In this document: positions 16,777-25,170 of the stretch, piece by piece | Numbering within the stretch: position 1 is the first letter of the stretch | Layout: each line of letters starts with the position of its first letter | Program-made: the position numbers and the translations under genes | Assembly: GCA_025354605.1 (NCBI GenBank) | Contig: JANXMN010000272.1 | Span: forward strand, 1 to 42,870 | Direction of reading: 5' to 3' | Length of the DNA: 42,870 bases | From: Hymenobacter sp. | GTDB taxonomy: Bacteria > Bacteroidota > Bacteroidia > Cytophagales > Hymenobacteraceae | Notes under the pieces: generated by a model | Told to the model about the DNA's origin: nothing | Seen by the model: only the letters and a program-made list of their open reading frames with translations | The model's database searches: none

Positions 16777-17652
16777 ATGCTGCCCCTTACCCTCATCAAC
16801 GAGCGCACCGGCGAGCTGGCGCTGAAACTCAACCGCCCCAGTCCGGGCGAAAACCCGTTCGACCACCTCTGCCGCTTCAACTACTACTCGCTGGTGTGGG
16901 TGCAGGCCGGGGCGGGCACGCTGCGGGCCGATTTTGCCGAGTACGCCTTCGGCCCGGGCCAGGTGCTGTGTTTCGGGCCCTACCAGCCCTTTATGCTGGC
17001 CGGCGACCTGCCCGGCCTCGTGCTGACCACGGTGCAGTTCCACCCCGACTTTTTCTGCATCGTCAAGCACCAGGAGGAAGTGGCCTGCAACGGGGTGCTG
17101 TTCAATAATATCTACCAGCCGCCGGTGGTGGTGCTCGATGCCGCGACGGCCGACGCCCTGGCCAGCAGCCTGGCGGCTCTGGAGCAGGAGCTGGCCCAGC
17201 CGGCAGTGGCCCAGCACGAGCTGCTGGTGGCGCAGCTCAAAATCCTGCTCATTCACCTCTCGCGCCGCCAGCTGGCCGCCCACCCCGCTGAGGCGGCCCC
17301 CGTGCCCGGCCGCCCGGCCTACGTGGTGCAGCAGCTGCGCCAGCACATCGAGCAGCACTACCGCACCCTGCACCGCCCGGCCGACTACGCCGAGCTGGTG
17401 CACCTCGCCCCCAAGGCCCTGGGCCGACTCACCAAAAAGCACTTCCACAAAACGCCTTCCGACCTCATTCAGGAGCGCATCGTGATTGAGGCCAAGCGCG
17501 AGCTTTACCTCACCGACAAGGCTGTGAAGCAGATTGCCTGGGAGCTGGGCTTTGAGGATGAGTACTACTTCAGCCGCCTTTTTAAGCTCAATGCCGATGT
17601 GTCGCCGGTGCAGTACCGGCAAACAGTGGGCTTTGCGCGAGGCCTGGCTTGA
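16777..17652 (+). CDS. AraC family transcriptional regulator
   Basis: A 291-residue regulator with an N-terminal cupin-like sensor (VWVQAGAGTLRADFAEYAFG, FGPYQPFM) and a C-terminal pair of helix-turn-helix motifs (YAELVHLAPKALGRLTKKHF and KQIAWELGFEDEYYFSRLFK). Start ATG 16777 is chosen; an in-frame TTG upstream is weaker. The next genes on the same strand are an AhpD/CMD protein and a DUF1348 protein, plausible targets. Confidence 0.9.
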   Translation: MLPLTLINERTGELALKLNRPSPGENPFDHLCRFNYYSLVWVQAGAGTLRADFAEYAFGPGQVLCFGPYQPFMLAGDLPGLVLTTVQFHPDFFCIVKHQEEVACNGVLFNNIYQPPVVVLDAATADALASSLAALEQELAQPAVAQHELLVAQLKILLIHLSRRQLAAHPAEAAPVPGRPAYVVQQLRQHIEQHYRTLHRPADYAELVHLAPKALGRLTKKHFHKTPSDLIQERIVIEAKRELYLTDKAVKQIAWELGFEDEYYFSRLFKLNADVSPVQYRQTVGFARGLA

Positions 17653-17746
17653 GGCCGGCGGCGGCCCGTATCCATTTTCGGGTAGGTCCCGGCGCGGCAA
17701 TTCGTCCAGCTAGTGGCGGGCATTGTCCATGTTGGGGCCTGGTGGG

Positions 17747-17764
17747 GTGGGGGACCTTTGTGTT
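17747..17764 (+). promoter_or_regulatory. Promoter-like motif GTGGGGGACCTTTGTGTT upstream of CMD gene 1
   Basis: This 18-base motif contains GACCTTTG, close to the Bacteroidota -7 box TAnnTTTG, with a TTG at 17732-17734 in the -33 position. The identical 18 bases occur on the minus strand at 25093-25110 upstream of the azoreductase gene. Confidence 0.5.
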
Positions 17765-17816
17765 GTTCGGCAACGATGCCAGACGGCCTTTTCAACCCGC
17801 AGTTTTCCAAAAAAAC

Positions 17817-18359
17817 ATGATGTCAAATTTTCCCATTCCCACCCGCGACCAGGTTTCCGAAAGCAGCCAGGCCCAGTTCGACAATCTGCAAAAAGGCCTG
17901 GGCTTCGTGCCCAACCTCTACGCCACCATCGCCCACTCCGAGCACGGGCTGGCCAAGTACCTCGCGTTTCAGGGCGCTAAAACCTCGCTCAGCAACAAGG
18001 AAAAAGAGGCCGTGAACCTGGTGGTGAGCCAAGCCAACGGCTGCCGCTATTGCCTGAGCGCCCACACCGTGCTGGGCGGCATGAACGGCTTCGGGGCCGA
18101 GGAAATCCTGAATCTGCGCGCCGGCCACAGCACCGATACCAAGCTCAATGCGCTGGTGCGGCTGGCCCTGGCCGTAACCGAAACCAAAGGCCACGTCGCC
18201 CCCCAAATTCTCGACGACTTCTATGCCGCCGGCTACACCAAAGGCAACCTGGTGGATGTCATTCTGCAGGTGAGCGACAAAATCGCCATGAACTACCTGC
18301 ACAACCTGACCGAAGTGCCCATCGACTTCCCGGTAGCCGCCGAGCTGACGGCCGCGTAA
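17817..18359 (+). CDS. AhpD/carboxymuconolactone decarboxylase-like protein 1
   Basis: A 180-residue alkylhydroperoxidase-like protein. The redox site GCRYCLSAH (Cys76, Cys79, His83) is the CxxCxxxH motif of AhpD-type peroxidases, and the N-terminal [20 protein letters not shown] helix is typical of the group. Such proteins reduce organic peroxides or act as related CMD enzymes. It is one of three paralogues in the window (others at 27896 and 28560). The start is either ATG 17817 or the adjacent ATG 17820. It follows an AraC gene and is 32 bases before a DUF1348 gene. Confidence 0.9.
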   Translation: MMSNFPIPTRDQVSESSQAQFDNLQKGLGFVPNLYATIAHSEHGLAKYLAFQGAKTSLSNKEKEAVNLVVSQANGCRYCLSAHTVLGGMNGFGAEEILNLRAGHSTDTKLNALVRLALAVTETKGHVAPQILDDFYAAGYTKGNLVDVILQVSDKIAMNYLHNLTEVPIDFPVAAELTAA

Positions 18360-18391
18360 GGTATTCTTCCGTCGCTGCCACCCTGCTGCCC

Positions 18392-18808
18392 ATGCGCACA
18401 CTCCCCCTGTTATTGCCGCCCTTCACGCCCGAAACGGCCCCGCTGAAAGTGCAGGCCGCCGAAGACGCCTGGAACTCCCGCGACCCCGACCGGGTGGTGC
18501 TGGCCTACACCGAGGATTCGGAATGGCGCAACCGCACCGATTTCCTGCGGGGCCGGGAGCAAATCCACGCCTTTCTGACCCGCAAATGGAAAAAAGAGCG
18601 GGACTACCGCCTCAAAAAAGAGCTGTGGGGCTTCCGCGAAAACCGCATGGCCGTGCGCTTCGAATACGAGTACCACGACGCGGGCAGGCAGTGGTGGCGC
18701 GCCTACGGCAACGAGCTGTGGGAATTCGCACCCGACGGCCTCATGCAGCGCCGCTACGCGAGCATCAACGACCTGGCCATTCGGGAAGACGAGCGGCAGC
18801 TGCGGTAA
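18392..18808 (+). CDS. DUF1348 (NTF2-like) protein
   Basis: A 138-residue protein of the NTF2-like superfamily. [40 protein letters not shown] and the Trp-rich block [19 protein letters not shown] are diagnostic of DUF1348. No enzymatic activity is established. It lies 32 bases behind the AhpD-like gene and is followed by a strong terminator, so the two form one transcript. Confidence 0.9.
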   Translation: MRTLPLLLPPFTPETAPLKVQAAEDAWNSRDPDRVVLAYTEDSEWRNRTDFLRGREQIHAFLTRKWKKERDYRLKKELWGFRENRMAVRFEYEYHDAGRQWWRAYGNELWEFAPDGLMQRRYASINDLAIREDERQLR

Positions 18809-18830
18809 GTAGCGGTCCAGTCAGGCGTAC

Positions 18831-18881
18831 AAAAAAGGCCGGTCATGCTGAGCGCAGTCGAAGCACGACCGGCCTTTTTTT
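18831..18881 (+). terminator. Intrinsic terminator carrying half of the REP-like repeat
   Basis: AAAAAAGGCCGGTC (18831-18844) pairs with GACCGGCCTTTTTTT (18867-18881), a GC stem with a T-tract just after the DUF1348 stop. The loop side carries CATGCTGAGCGCAGTCGAAGCA, a variant of the hairpin repeat found elsewhere in the window. Confidence 0.85.
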
Positions 18882-18985
18882 GCGGTAATTGCCTATGGGG
18901 CGTTTTGGCGTTGGTGAGCGGCCAAGGCAGCCCGTACTTTCGGGCACGTAACTACCTGTTTATTTTCAGTTAATCCACTTAACGC

Positions 18986-19630
18986 ATGCAGCTTTTATCT
19001 GTCAACGTCGGTCGGCCGCGCACCGTAGAGTGGGGTGGGCGCACCATCACTACCGCCATTTTTAAAGACCCGGTGCCGGGGCCGGTAGCGCTGGAGCAGC
19101 TGAACCTGGCCGGCGATGAGCAAGCCGACCTGCGCGTGCACGGCGGCCCCGACAAGGCGGTGTACGCCTACGCCCACGAGCATTACGCCTACTGGGCCAT
19201 GCAGCTGCCCGCCGGTAGCCTCGCCGGCCCCGGCGCATTTGGCGAGAACCTGACCACGACGGGCCTGCTGGAAAGCGCCGTGCGGGTGGGCGACGAATTT
19301 GCGGTGGGCACGGCCGTGCTGCGGGCCGTGCAGCCCCGGCAGCCCTGCTACAAGCTCAACGTGCGCTTCGACGATGCGCGCATGGTAGCGCGCTTCGTGG
19401 CGGCGGGCCGGAGCGGCATCTACTTTCAGGTGCTGCAAGCCGGCGTGGTGCGGGCCGGCGATGCCATTACGTTGCTCCAGGCCTCGCCGTATTCGGCAAG
19501 TATTCAGGACGTGGCCGAGCTGCTCTACGGCGGGCGGCAGGACGCTGGCGCGGTGCGCGAGCTGCTGCGCATTCCGTATCTGCCGGCTCCATTGCGGGGG
19601 CATTTTCTGGCTTCTTTGGGTAACTTTTGA
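18986..19630 (+). CDS. MOSC domain protein (YiiM-like)
   Basis: A 214-residue MOSC protein. DLRVHGGPDKAVYAYAHEHY, GPGAFGENLTTTGL and QPRQPCYKLNVRFDD (Cys121) match the YiiM group, which transfers or handles sulfur bound to molybdenum cofactor and in E. coli reduces N-hydroxylated compounds. Complete length. It stands alone, convergent with the sigma factor gene. A molybdoenzyme (YedY-like) lies 8 kb upstream, but no direct link is shown. Confidence 0.9.
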   Translation: MQLLSVNVGRPRTVEWGGRTITTAIFKDPVPGPVALEQLNLAGDEQADLRVHGGPDKAVYAYAHEHYAYWAMQLPAGSLAGPGAFGENLTTTGLLESAVRVGDEFAVGTAVLRAVQPRQPCYKLNVRFDDARMVARFVAAGRSGIYFQVLQAGVVRAGDAITLLQASPYSASIQDVAELLYGGRQDAGAVRELLRIPYLPAPLRGHFLASLGNF

Positions 19631-19783
19631 CACTTGGCCGCCAGCAGTAGAAGCGGCCGCGCAAAATTGCCGGACGGAGCCCGGTGCCGCAGCCGCAGTG
19701 TCGTGGCTGGACTGCATTTTAGGCGATTTCCGCATTCTATGTCCTTTTGCAAAGGCCAGCTGTGCCCATCCGTTGCTTTTGTT

Positions 19784-20641
19784 CTACGCCAGCAAATGCG
19801 CAAATACCTCGTCCAATTCAGTCCGAACCTGGAAGGGACTGTCGCGGAACAGCTCGCCTAGGCGCAGCTGAATGTCGTCGCTCACTTCGTCTTTGCACCT
19901 CTGCACCAGCTCGGCTACGCGCTGTAGGTGGGGGCGATTGAATTGCAGCCGGTCGCCGTCCACGATGCCTTGCTGGACCAGGGCGCGGGCTTTTTTGGGG
20001 CAGCGGCACGGGTTTTTGGGGTCGAGCAGGCCGCATTTGCCCGTCACGTACTGGAGCAAATCGGCCTTGGCGCGGTGCAGACGCACGCGGTAGTTGCCGG
20101 GCGTGAGGCCGAACAGCTCGGCCCCGAGGGCGTGGTCGGCCCCAAAGATTTCGCCGATGACGTAGAGCAGGCGCTGGTCGCGGCTCAGGCACAGCAGCAT
20201 GGCCGTGGAGCACAGCAGGCGCACCTCCTCCACTTCGGCTTCGCTCACGCTACGCTCGGGGCCTTCGGCGGCAATGGCCAGGGTGCTGATATCGGCCGTG
20301 CGGTCGTAAAGCCGCTCGTACTTCCGGGCCGGGGCGTTGAGGAAATGGTTGACCACGATGCGGTAGAGCCAAGTGCGAAACTGGCTTTTGCCGCCGAAAG
20401 TCTTCAAGCTGGTCACCACCTTAATCAGCACTTCCTGCGTAGCGTCGAGGGCGTCGTCGAGGTCGAGAAATAGCCGCAGGGCGATATTGTACACGTAGCC
20501 TTGGTGGCGTTTTAGCAGCGCCTCCAGGGCTGGGCGGTTGCCGGCCACGGCAGCTTCTACCAGCGCCTCATCGGGCAGCGAATCCGGGGCGGGCGCGGCG
20601 ACTATTGCGGCACCGGGGGCGGGTTGGGAAAACGGGTTCAT
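19784..20641 (-). CDS. ECF-like sigma-70 family sigma factor with Cys-containing C-terminal extension
   Basis: A 285-residue sigma factor. Region 2 covers about 30-100 (RHQGYVYNIALRLFLDLDDA, FRTWLYRIVVNHFLN) and region 4 about 135-200 (LCLSRDQRLLYVIGEIFGAD, FGLTPGNYRVRLHRAKADLL). An extra 85 residues follow with KCGLLDPKNPCRCPKKARA, three cysteines that could bind metal or sense redox state. No anti-sigma gene is adjacent. A CACCTTTG box at 20650-20657 lies only eight bases before the ATG, so the message could be nearly leaderless. Confidence 0.85.
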   Translation of the reverse strand: MNPFSQPAPGAAIVAAPAPDSLPDEALVEAAVAGNRPALEALLKRHQGYVYNIALRLFLDLDDALDATQEVLIKVVTSLKTFGGKSQFRTWLYRIVVNHFLNAPARKYERLYDRTADISTLAIAAEGPERSVSEAEVEEVRLLCSTAMLLCLSRDQRLLYVIGEIFGADHALGAELFGLTPGNYRVRLHRAKADLLQYVTGKCGLLDPKNPCRCPKKARALVQQGIVDGDRLQFNRPHLQRVAELVQRCKDEVSDDIQLRLGELFRDSPFQVRTELDEVFAHLLA

Positions 20642-20702
20642 CGACGAAGCAAAGGTGGGTTAGAGCAAGATACGGCGCGGGTGGCGGGGCATTCTCGCCG
20701 AC

Positions 20703-21407
20703 TCAGCGTGGCCCGGCGTTGCGGAGCAGCACCGGAGTTTTGAACCACTCGAAGGCGCTCAGGTGCTGGCCGCGCACGAATTGCGTGGCCGGGCCGGCAG
20801 CGGCAAATAGCAGCAGCGCCCCCTGCTTCCCGCCGCCTTCGTCCACGAGGTAGGCCCGCAGCAGGCCCGGCGCAGGGGCGGCTAGCCACGCCGGCCCCTG
20901 CGCCGGGCCAATGCCGTGGGCAAACACCGTGACGCTCGGCGCGCCCTGGGCGCGGTAGTCGAAGTCGGGTGCCACGAAGCTGGCTTCCTGCACCAGCGGG
21001 TAGTAGCTCACTTCGGGCCGGTGGCCGCGCCGGCGCTCCACATCGGCAAACCAGGTGGGCGTGTACCAGGCGCGGGCCGGCGCCTCGGCCGCCCACAGGT
21101 AGATGCCGCCGAAAAGCTTGCCCTGCGGCGTGATAATGCTCGAAAAAGCCTTGAACAGCAAGCCGTCCACCCGCTGGTATTTCGGCACTACTTTCCGGAA
21201 TTCGCGCGCCAGCAAAAAATCGAAGGCATACCATGGGGCCTTGCTTTTTACCACCGTCACGACGCGGGTTTCGGCCGATACGGGCGGCACCACGGCTTGG
21301 GAATGGGTGGCGGCGAGCGTAGCGCTATGCAGGCCGGCCGGGCGTCTGTCGGGGGGAGTCAGCGGATTGTTCATGGCAACAAGCAGGATGAAGGTTAGCG
21401 GTTTCAT
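20703..21407 (-). CDS. Putative exported monooxygenase-fold (YdhR/ABM-like) protein
   Basis: A 234-residue protein. Residues about 50-135 (FRKVVPKYQRVDGLLFKAFS, KLFGGIYLWAAEAPARAWYT) resemble the dimeric alpha/beta-barrel of YdhR-type putative monooxygenases. The C-terminal half, including FVAPDFDYRAQGAPSVTVFA, is not recognised. A weak hydrophobic N-terminus (MKPLTFILLVAMNN) may be a signal. It is divergent from the second Crp/Fnr gene with a 229-base space, and upstream of the sigma factor on the same strand. Confidence 0.55.
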   Translation of the reverse strand: MKPLTFILLVAMNNPLTPPDRRPAGLHSATLAATHSQAVVPPVSAETRVVTVVKSKAPWYAFDFLLAREFRKVVPKYQRVDGLLFKAFSSIITPQGKLFGGIYLWAAEAPARAWYTPTWFADVERRRGHRPEVSYYPLVQEASFVAPDFDYRAQGAPSVTVFAHGIGPAQGPAWLAAPAPGLLRAYLVDEGGGKQGALLLFAAAGPATQFVRGQHLSAFEWFKTPVLLRNAGPR

Positions 21408-21636
21408 AAAGGGTTGGGTTGATTGACACCCCTTAGACCGACCTGCCGCCATGTGTTACAACTCTCTTGTGAGCCGGGTGCGGCCCGGTACCGTTACGGC
21501 CCTTCCAGCCACGCCTAACCCAGTGGATACAGCATCAACTCCTCCATCTCGCTGCGCGGCTTACTTATATTCGCGTCGCTTTGCTGGCGATTTCAACTAG
21601 AAATTCAGCAAAAAAACATACACTTTTTACGTCCCA

Positions 21637-22242
21637 ATGCCGTCCGCCGCCGCCAGCTTTCCACTGCCTTACGCGCTGCTTCGGCAAGCGGTGGAATCGT
21701 TGACGCCGCTGGCGGACGGTGAATGGGAGGCGGTAGCTGCCGCTTTCGTGGAGCAGCAGGTGCCCCGTAAAACGGTGCTGTTGCCGGCCGGCGCGGTGGC
21801 CCGCGAGGTGTATTTCGTGGCCCAAGGCTGCGTCCGACTGTATTACGAGCAGAACGGTACCGACCGCTCGGCCTTCTTTTTCACGGAAGGGCAGTTTGCC
21901 GGGGCCTACGATAGTTTCATCACCCAGCAGCCCAGCCCGCATTTTGTCGAAACCCTGGAACCGTGCCGGCTGTTGCGCGTCTCGCACGATGCCTTGCAGG
22001 GCCTCTACCAGCGGGTGCCAGCCATGAATGAGCTGGTGCGCAAAATCGTGGAACACCGCTTCGTGGAGCTGCACCAACTGTTCACGGCCTTCATCCTCGA
22101 CAGCCCCGAAACCCGCTACCGCCACCTGCTGCACCAGCGGCCCGACCTGTTGCGCCGCGTGCCCCAGCACCACCTGGCCACCTATCTGGGCATCACGCCC
22201 ATCTCGCTGAGCCGTATCCGCAAGCGGATTGTGAGCCCCTGA
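21637..22242 (+). CDS. Crp/Fnr family transcriptional regulator 2
   Basis: A 201-residue regulator with a cNMP-binding-type N-terminal domain (VLLPAGAVAREVYFVAQGCV) and C-terminal helix-turn-helix (HHLATYLGITPISLSRIRKR). It shares this layout with the Crp/Fnr at 12297. It is divergent from the monooxygenase-fold gene and is followed 85 bases later by the MBL-fold gene, both possible targets. Confidence 0.88.
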   Translation: MPSAAASFPLPYALLRQAVESLTPLADGEWEAVAAAFVEQQVPRKTVLLPAGAVAREVYFVAQGCVRLYYEQNGTDRSAFFFTEGQFAGAYDSFITQQPSPHFVETLEPCRLLRVSHDALQGLYQRVPAMNELVRKIVEHRFVELHQLFTAFILDSPETRYRHLLHQRPDLLRRVPQHHLATYLGITPISLSRIRKRIVSP

Positions 22243-22327
22243 CGGCATTTCTTATCTTTTGTTAATGCGCGCGGAAATAGACGGGAGGAGATTTGTAACA
22301 TCTTCTAACCCCCTAAATGCCCACGTC

Positions 22328-23329
22328 ATGAACCGTCGATTTTTTTTGGAACAGGCCGCCACCGCCACGGCCGGCTTGGCGATGCTGCCGCTGTTTGCCG
22401 CCGCCCAATCTCCTGTGCAGCGGCTGCTGGCCTCCGCCCCGGCGGCCCCGGATGCCGCCGGGGCTCCCGTTGTGCCCGTCACGTCGGTGGCGCTGCCCGG
22501 TGGCATCAAGGTGCACGCCATTTCAACAGGCCAGGTGGCCGTGACCACTGCTTTTCTGCACGCGGGGCCGGCCGGATTTCTGCGCAAGGCCAATATCCTG
22601 CTCAACCGCCAGTTTGCCGGCTGGATGCCCATCTACGTTTGGGTGATTGAGCACCCGGAAGGTGTTTTCGTGGTGGATACGGGCGAGAACAGCGCCGTGA
22701 CCAACCCCGATTATTTCCGGGGCGTGGGCCTGCTCAACGAGTACGTCAACACCCATTTATTCCGCTTCGAGGTGGCCCGCGAACAGGAAATTGACCGACA
22801 GCTGGGTCGGTTGGGCATCCGCGCCGCCGACGTGCGCGCCGTGGTGCTCACCCACCTGCACCTCGACCACACCGACGGCTTGCGCCACTTCCCCGATACG
22901 CCGGTGCTGGTGAACCGGGCTGAAGCCGCCCATCCCTACAACGACCTGCCCACCCTATACCCGGCCGCCTTCACGCCTACTCTGGTAGACCTGCAAGCCG
23001 GCCCGGTGGCCCCCTTCCGCGGGGCCTACCCGCTCACCAAAGCCCGCGACCTGTGGCTGGTGAGCACGCCTGGCCACACGCCGGGCCATTGCTCGGTGCT
23101 GCTTCAGACCCCGCAGGCGCATTATCTGTTTGCCGGCGACGTGTCTTACACCCAGGCTCAGTTGTTGAGCAACGACCTGCCCGGGGCCAACGCCAGCCTG
23201 AGCCTGTCGCGCCAAACGTACCAGGCCATTCAGCAGTACGCCGCCCAGCAGCCGCTGGTCTATTTGCCTTCGCATGATGCCGACGCCGCGCATCGGCTGG
23301 CTACCAGCGCCCCACTGCGGGTGGCGTAG
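22328..23329 (+). CDS. Exported MBL-fold metallo-hydrolase (AHL-lactonase-like)
   Basis: A 333-residue metallo-beta-lactamase-fold hydrolase. The N-terminus MNRRFFLEQAATATAGLAML looks like a Tat-type or other signal sequence. The zinc site is complete: HLHLDHTDG (His176, His178, Asp180, His181), STPGHTPGHCSVLL, FAGDVSY and a C-terminal LPSHDADA. Overall it resembles N-acyl-homoserine-lactonase-like enzymes, which suggests a lactone or ester substrate, but that is inference. It follows a Crp/Fnr gene on the same strand. Confidence 0.85.
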   Translation: MNRRFFLEQAATATAGLAMLPLFAAAQSPVQRLLASAPAAPDAAGAPVVPVTSVALPGGIKVHAISTGQVAVTTAFLHAGPAGFLRKANILLNRQFAGWMPIYVWVIEHPEGVFVVDTGENSAVTNPDYFRGVGLLNEYVNTHLFRFEVAREQEIDRQLGRLGIRAADVRAVVLTHLHLDHTDGLRHFPDTPVLVNRAEAAHPYNDLPTLYPAAFTPTLVDLQAGPVAPFRGAYPLTKARDLWLVSTPGHTPGHCSVLLQTPQAHYLFAGDVSYTQAQLLSNDLPGANASLSLSRQTYQAIQQYAAQQPLVYLPSHDADAAHRLATSAPLRVA

Positions 23330-23616
23330 TAGACTGACCTTTATATAGCCTCTTCGGCGGCGCTTGTAAAAGAGCGCGGGGTAGCACGGGGGCCACCTGC
23401 GTCGGCGTCGGCAGTCAGTCAATCAATCTTGCTTCAGGCGTCGCCTACTTCCTTTGGAGGCAGTTGCCTGTACGACTGGAACAGCCAGCGTAAATCGGCC
23501 GCTGTTGAAAGAGGAAAAGCAGCCACTTATTCTCCTTGTGTAAAGCATTGCTGCGTTTGTCCACAACCTGCTCCTCTCGGTTGTGCGAAAACCTCATGTA
23601 AGAAACAGCCTGTGCG

Positions 23617-24450
23617 TTAAAACACGGCTCGGGTGGCTACCGCGCGCCCGGCATCCAGGTCCTGCCGCACGCTGTCGAGCTTGGCCTGAATCGTGTTCAG
23701 GGCCACTTTGCCCAGCGGAAGGCGCAGCGGGGGATGCTCCTTCATAACGAGGTCGACGATGGCCTGTGCGGCCTTAGCCGGGTCGCCTTCCTGCTGGCCG
23801 TTCACGGCGGCCATGCGCTGGCGGAAGGCGCCGGCCGTGGCGTCGTAGGCGGCCAGCTGCGCGGCGGCCAGGCGGAAGCTGCCGCCCGCGAAACCCGTGC
23901 GAAACGGCCCCGGCTGCACGATGGTGAGCCGGATGCCGAGCGGGGCCACTTCCTGCGCCAACGCCTCCGAAAAGCCTTCGAGCGCAAACTTGCTGGCGTT
24001 GTACAACCCAAAGCCAGCAAAAGCTTTGAAGCCGCCGTGCGAGGAAATCTGGACGATGTGGCCGTGGCCCTGCGCCCGCAGCAGCGGCAGCACCCGCCGC
24101 GTGAGGCGCAGCGGCCCAAACACGTTGGCCTCGAAGATGGCGCGGGCTTCGGCCTCGCTGGTTTCCTCCACAGCCCCGGCCAGGCCGTAGCCGGCGTTAT
24201 TCACCAGCACGTCGAGCCGGCCGAAGTCCTGCTCCAGGCGGGCCACCAGCTTGTCGGTGGCGGCGGCGTCGGTGATATCCAGCAGCAGGCCCAGGGCGTT
24301 GGGCTTGTGGCGGCTCGTGAACTGGTCGGCCTGCACCGCATCGCGGAAGGTGCCCACCACAAAGTCGCCGTGGGCAATAACGGCCTCGGCCAGGGCGCGG
24401 CCCAGCCCCGACGACACGCCGGTGATGAGCCAAAGTTTACGGTCGCTCAT
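23617..24450 (-). CDS. Classical SDR family oxidoreductase
   Basis: A 277-residue short-chain dehydrogenase. The cofactor motif LITGVSSGLGRALAEAV at the N-terminus, NNAGYG, the catalytic Ser in IVQISSHGG and YNASK are all present. It belongs to the group that acts on small carbonyl or hydroxyl compounds; the actual substrate is not readable. The start is three bases after the azoreductase stop, so the two are one operon. Confidence 0.9.
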   Translation of the reverse strand: MSDRKLWLITGVSSGLGRALAEAVIAHGDFVVGTFRDAVQADQFTSRHKPNALGLLLDITDAAATDKLVARLEQDFGRLDVLVNNAGYGLAGAVEETSEAEARAIFEANVFGPLRLTRRVLPLLRAQGHGHIVQISSHGGFKAFAGFGLYNASKFALEGFSEALAQEVAPLGIRLTIVQPGPFRTGFAGGSFRLAAAQLAAYDATAGAFRQRMAAVNGQQEGDPAKAAQAIVDLVMKEHPPLRLPLGKVALNTIQAKLDSVRQDLDAGRAVATRAVF

Positions 24451-24453
24451 GGC

Positions 24454-25068
24454 TTAGTGGAGTAAGGCGTGAATGCGTTCCCGCGTTTGTTGTAGCGTGG
24501 CTTCCATGGCTTGCGGGTCCACGGTCGTGCCTTCCACCGATAGCAGCTCGACCGAGGCAATGCCTAAAAAGCCCAGCAGCGTGGTCAGGTAGGGCCCTTC
24601 GAAGTTGAGGCCGGCGATGTTCGTGCCGGTGTACACGGCTCCGGCAGCCGAGGCGATGAACGTAGGCCGGTCGGCCACCAGGCCGCGCAGGCCGTTTTCG
24701 TCGGCCGCGAAGGTGTGGTTCAGTCGCACAATCTGGTCGATGTAGGCCTTCAGGGCCGAGGGAATCGAGAAGTTGTACATGGGCGTGCTGATGAGCAGCG
24801 TGTGGGCGGCCAGCAATTCGGCAATCAGCTCGTCGGAGAGGGCCGTGGCTGCCCGCAGCGCCGGCGTCAACTGGTCGGTGGGCGTGTAGTAGCCCGTAAT
24901 AGTGTCCGGCGAGATGTGCGGAACGGGCTGCGCGGCCAAGTCGCGCAGCACCACGCGGCCGTCGGGGTTAGCGGTTTGCCAGGCGTGCTGCACGGCATCA
25001 GCCAGGGTGCGCGACACCGAGCCCATAGTGCGGGCGCTGGCATCAATGCGTAAAAGGGTCTTGCTCAT
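24454..25068 (-). CDS. azoR: FMN-dependent NADH-azoreductase
   Basis: A 204-residue flavodoxin-fold quinone/azo reductase. KTLLRIDASARTMGSVSRTL at the N-terminus, TPMYNFSIPSALKAYIDQIV and the C-terminal GLNFEGPYLTTLLGFLGI are AzoR signatures. These enzymes reduce quinones and azo compounds by two electrons and protect against electrophile stress. Start ATG 25068 fits the family. The promoter-like motif at 25093-25110 lies 24 bases upstream, and the SDR gene follows with a three-base gap. Confidence 0.92.
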   Translation of the reverse strand: MSKTLLRIDASARTMGSVSRTLADAVQHAWQTANPDGRVVLRDLAAQPVPHISPDTITGYYTPTDQLTPALRAATALSDELIAELLAAHTLLISTPMYNFSIPSALKAYIDQIVRLNHTFAADENGLRGLVADRPTFIASAAGAVYTGTNIAGLNFEGPYLTTLLGFLGIASVELLSVEGTTVDPQAMEATLQQTRERIHALLH

Positions 25069-25092
25069 GAGCGTTTTGAGTGTTGATGGTAT

Positions 25093-25110
25093 AACACAAA
25101 GGTCCCCCAC
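25093..25110 (-). promoter_or_regulatory. Promoter-like motif GTGGGGGACCTTTGTGTT upstream of azoR
   Basis: Exact 18-base copy, on the minus strand, of the motif at 17747-17764. It contains GACCTTTG in -7-like position. An imperfect inverted repeat GTGTT...AACAC (25080-25097 region) overlaps its downstream edge and could be an operator. Confidence 0.5.
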
Positions 25111-25170
25111 GCCCCCGCCAGGCAGCTATAACGCCGCCTGCCTTATCCGGTGCTTTTCGGACATTGCCCG

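Noticed and set aside
23429..23620. 63-codon frame with several cysteines between the MBL and SDR genes
   Set aside because: No signal, no motif and no family resemblance; the Cys content looks accidental.
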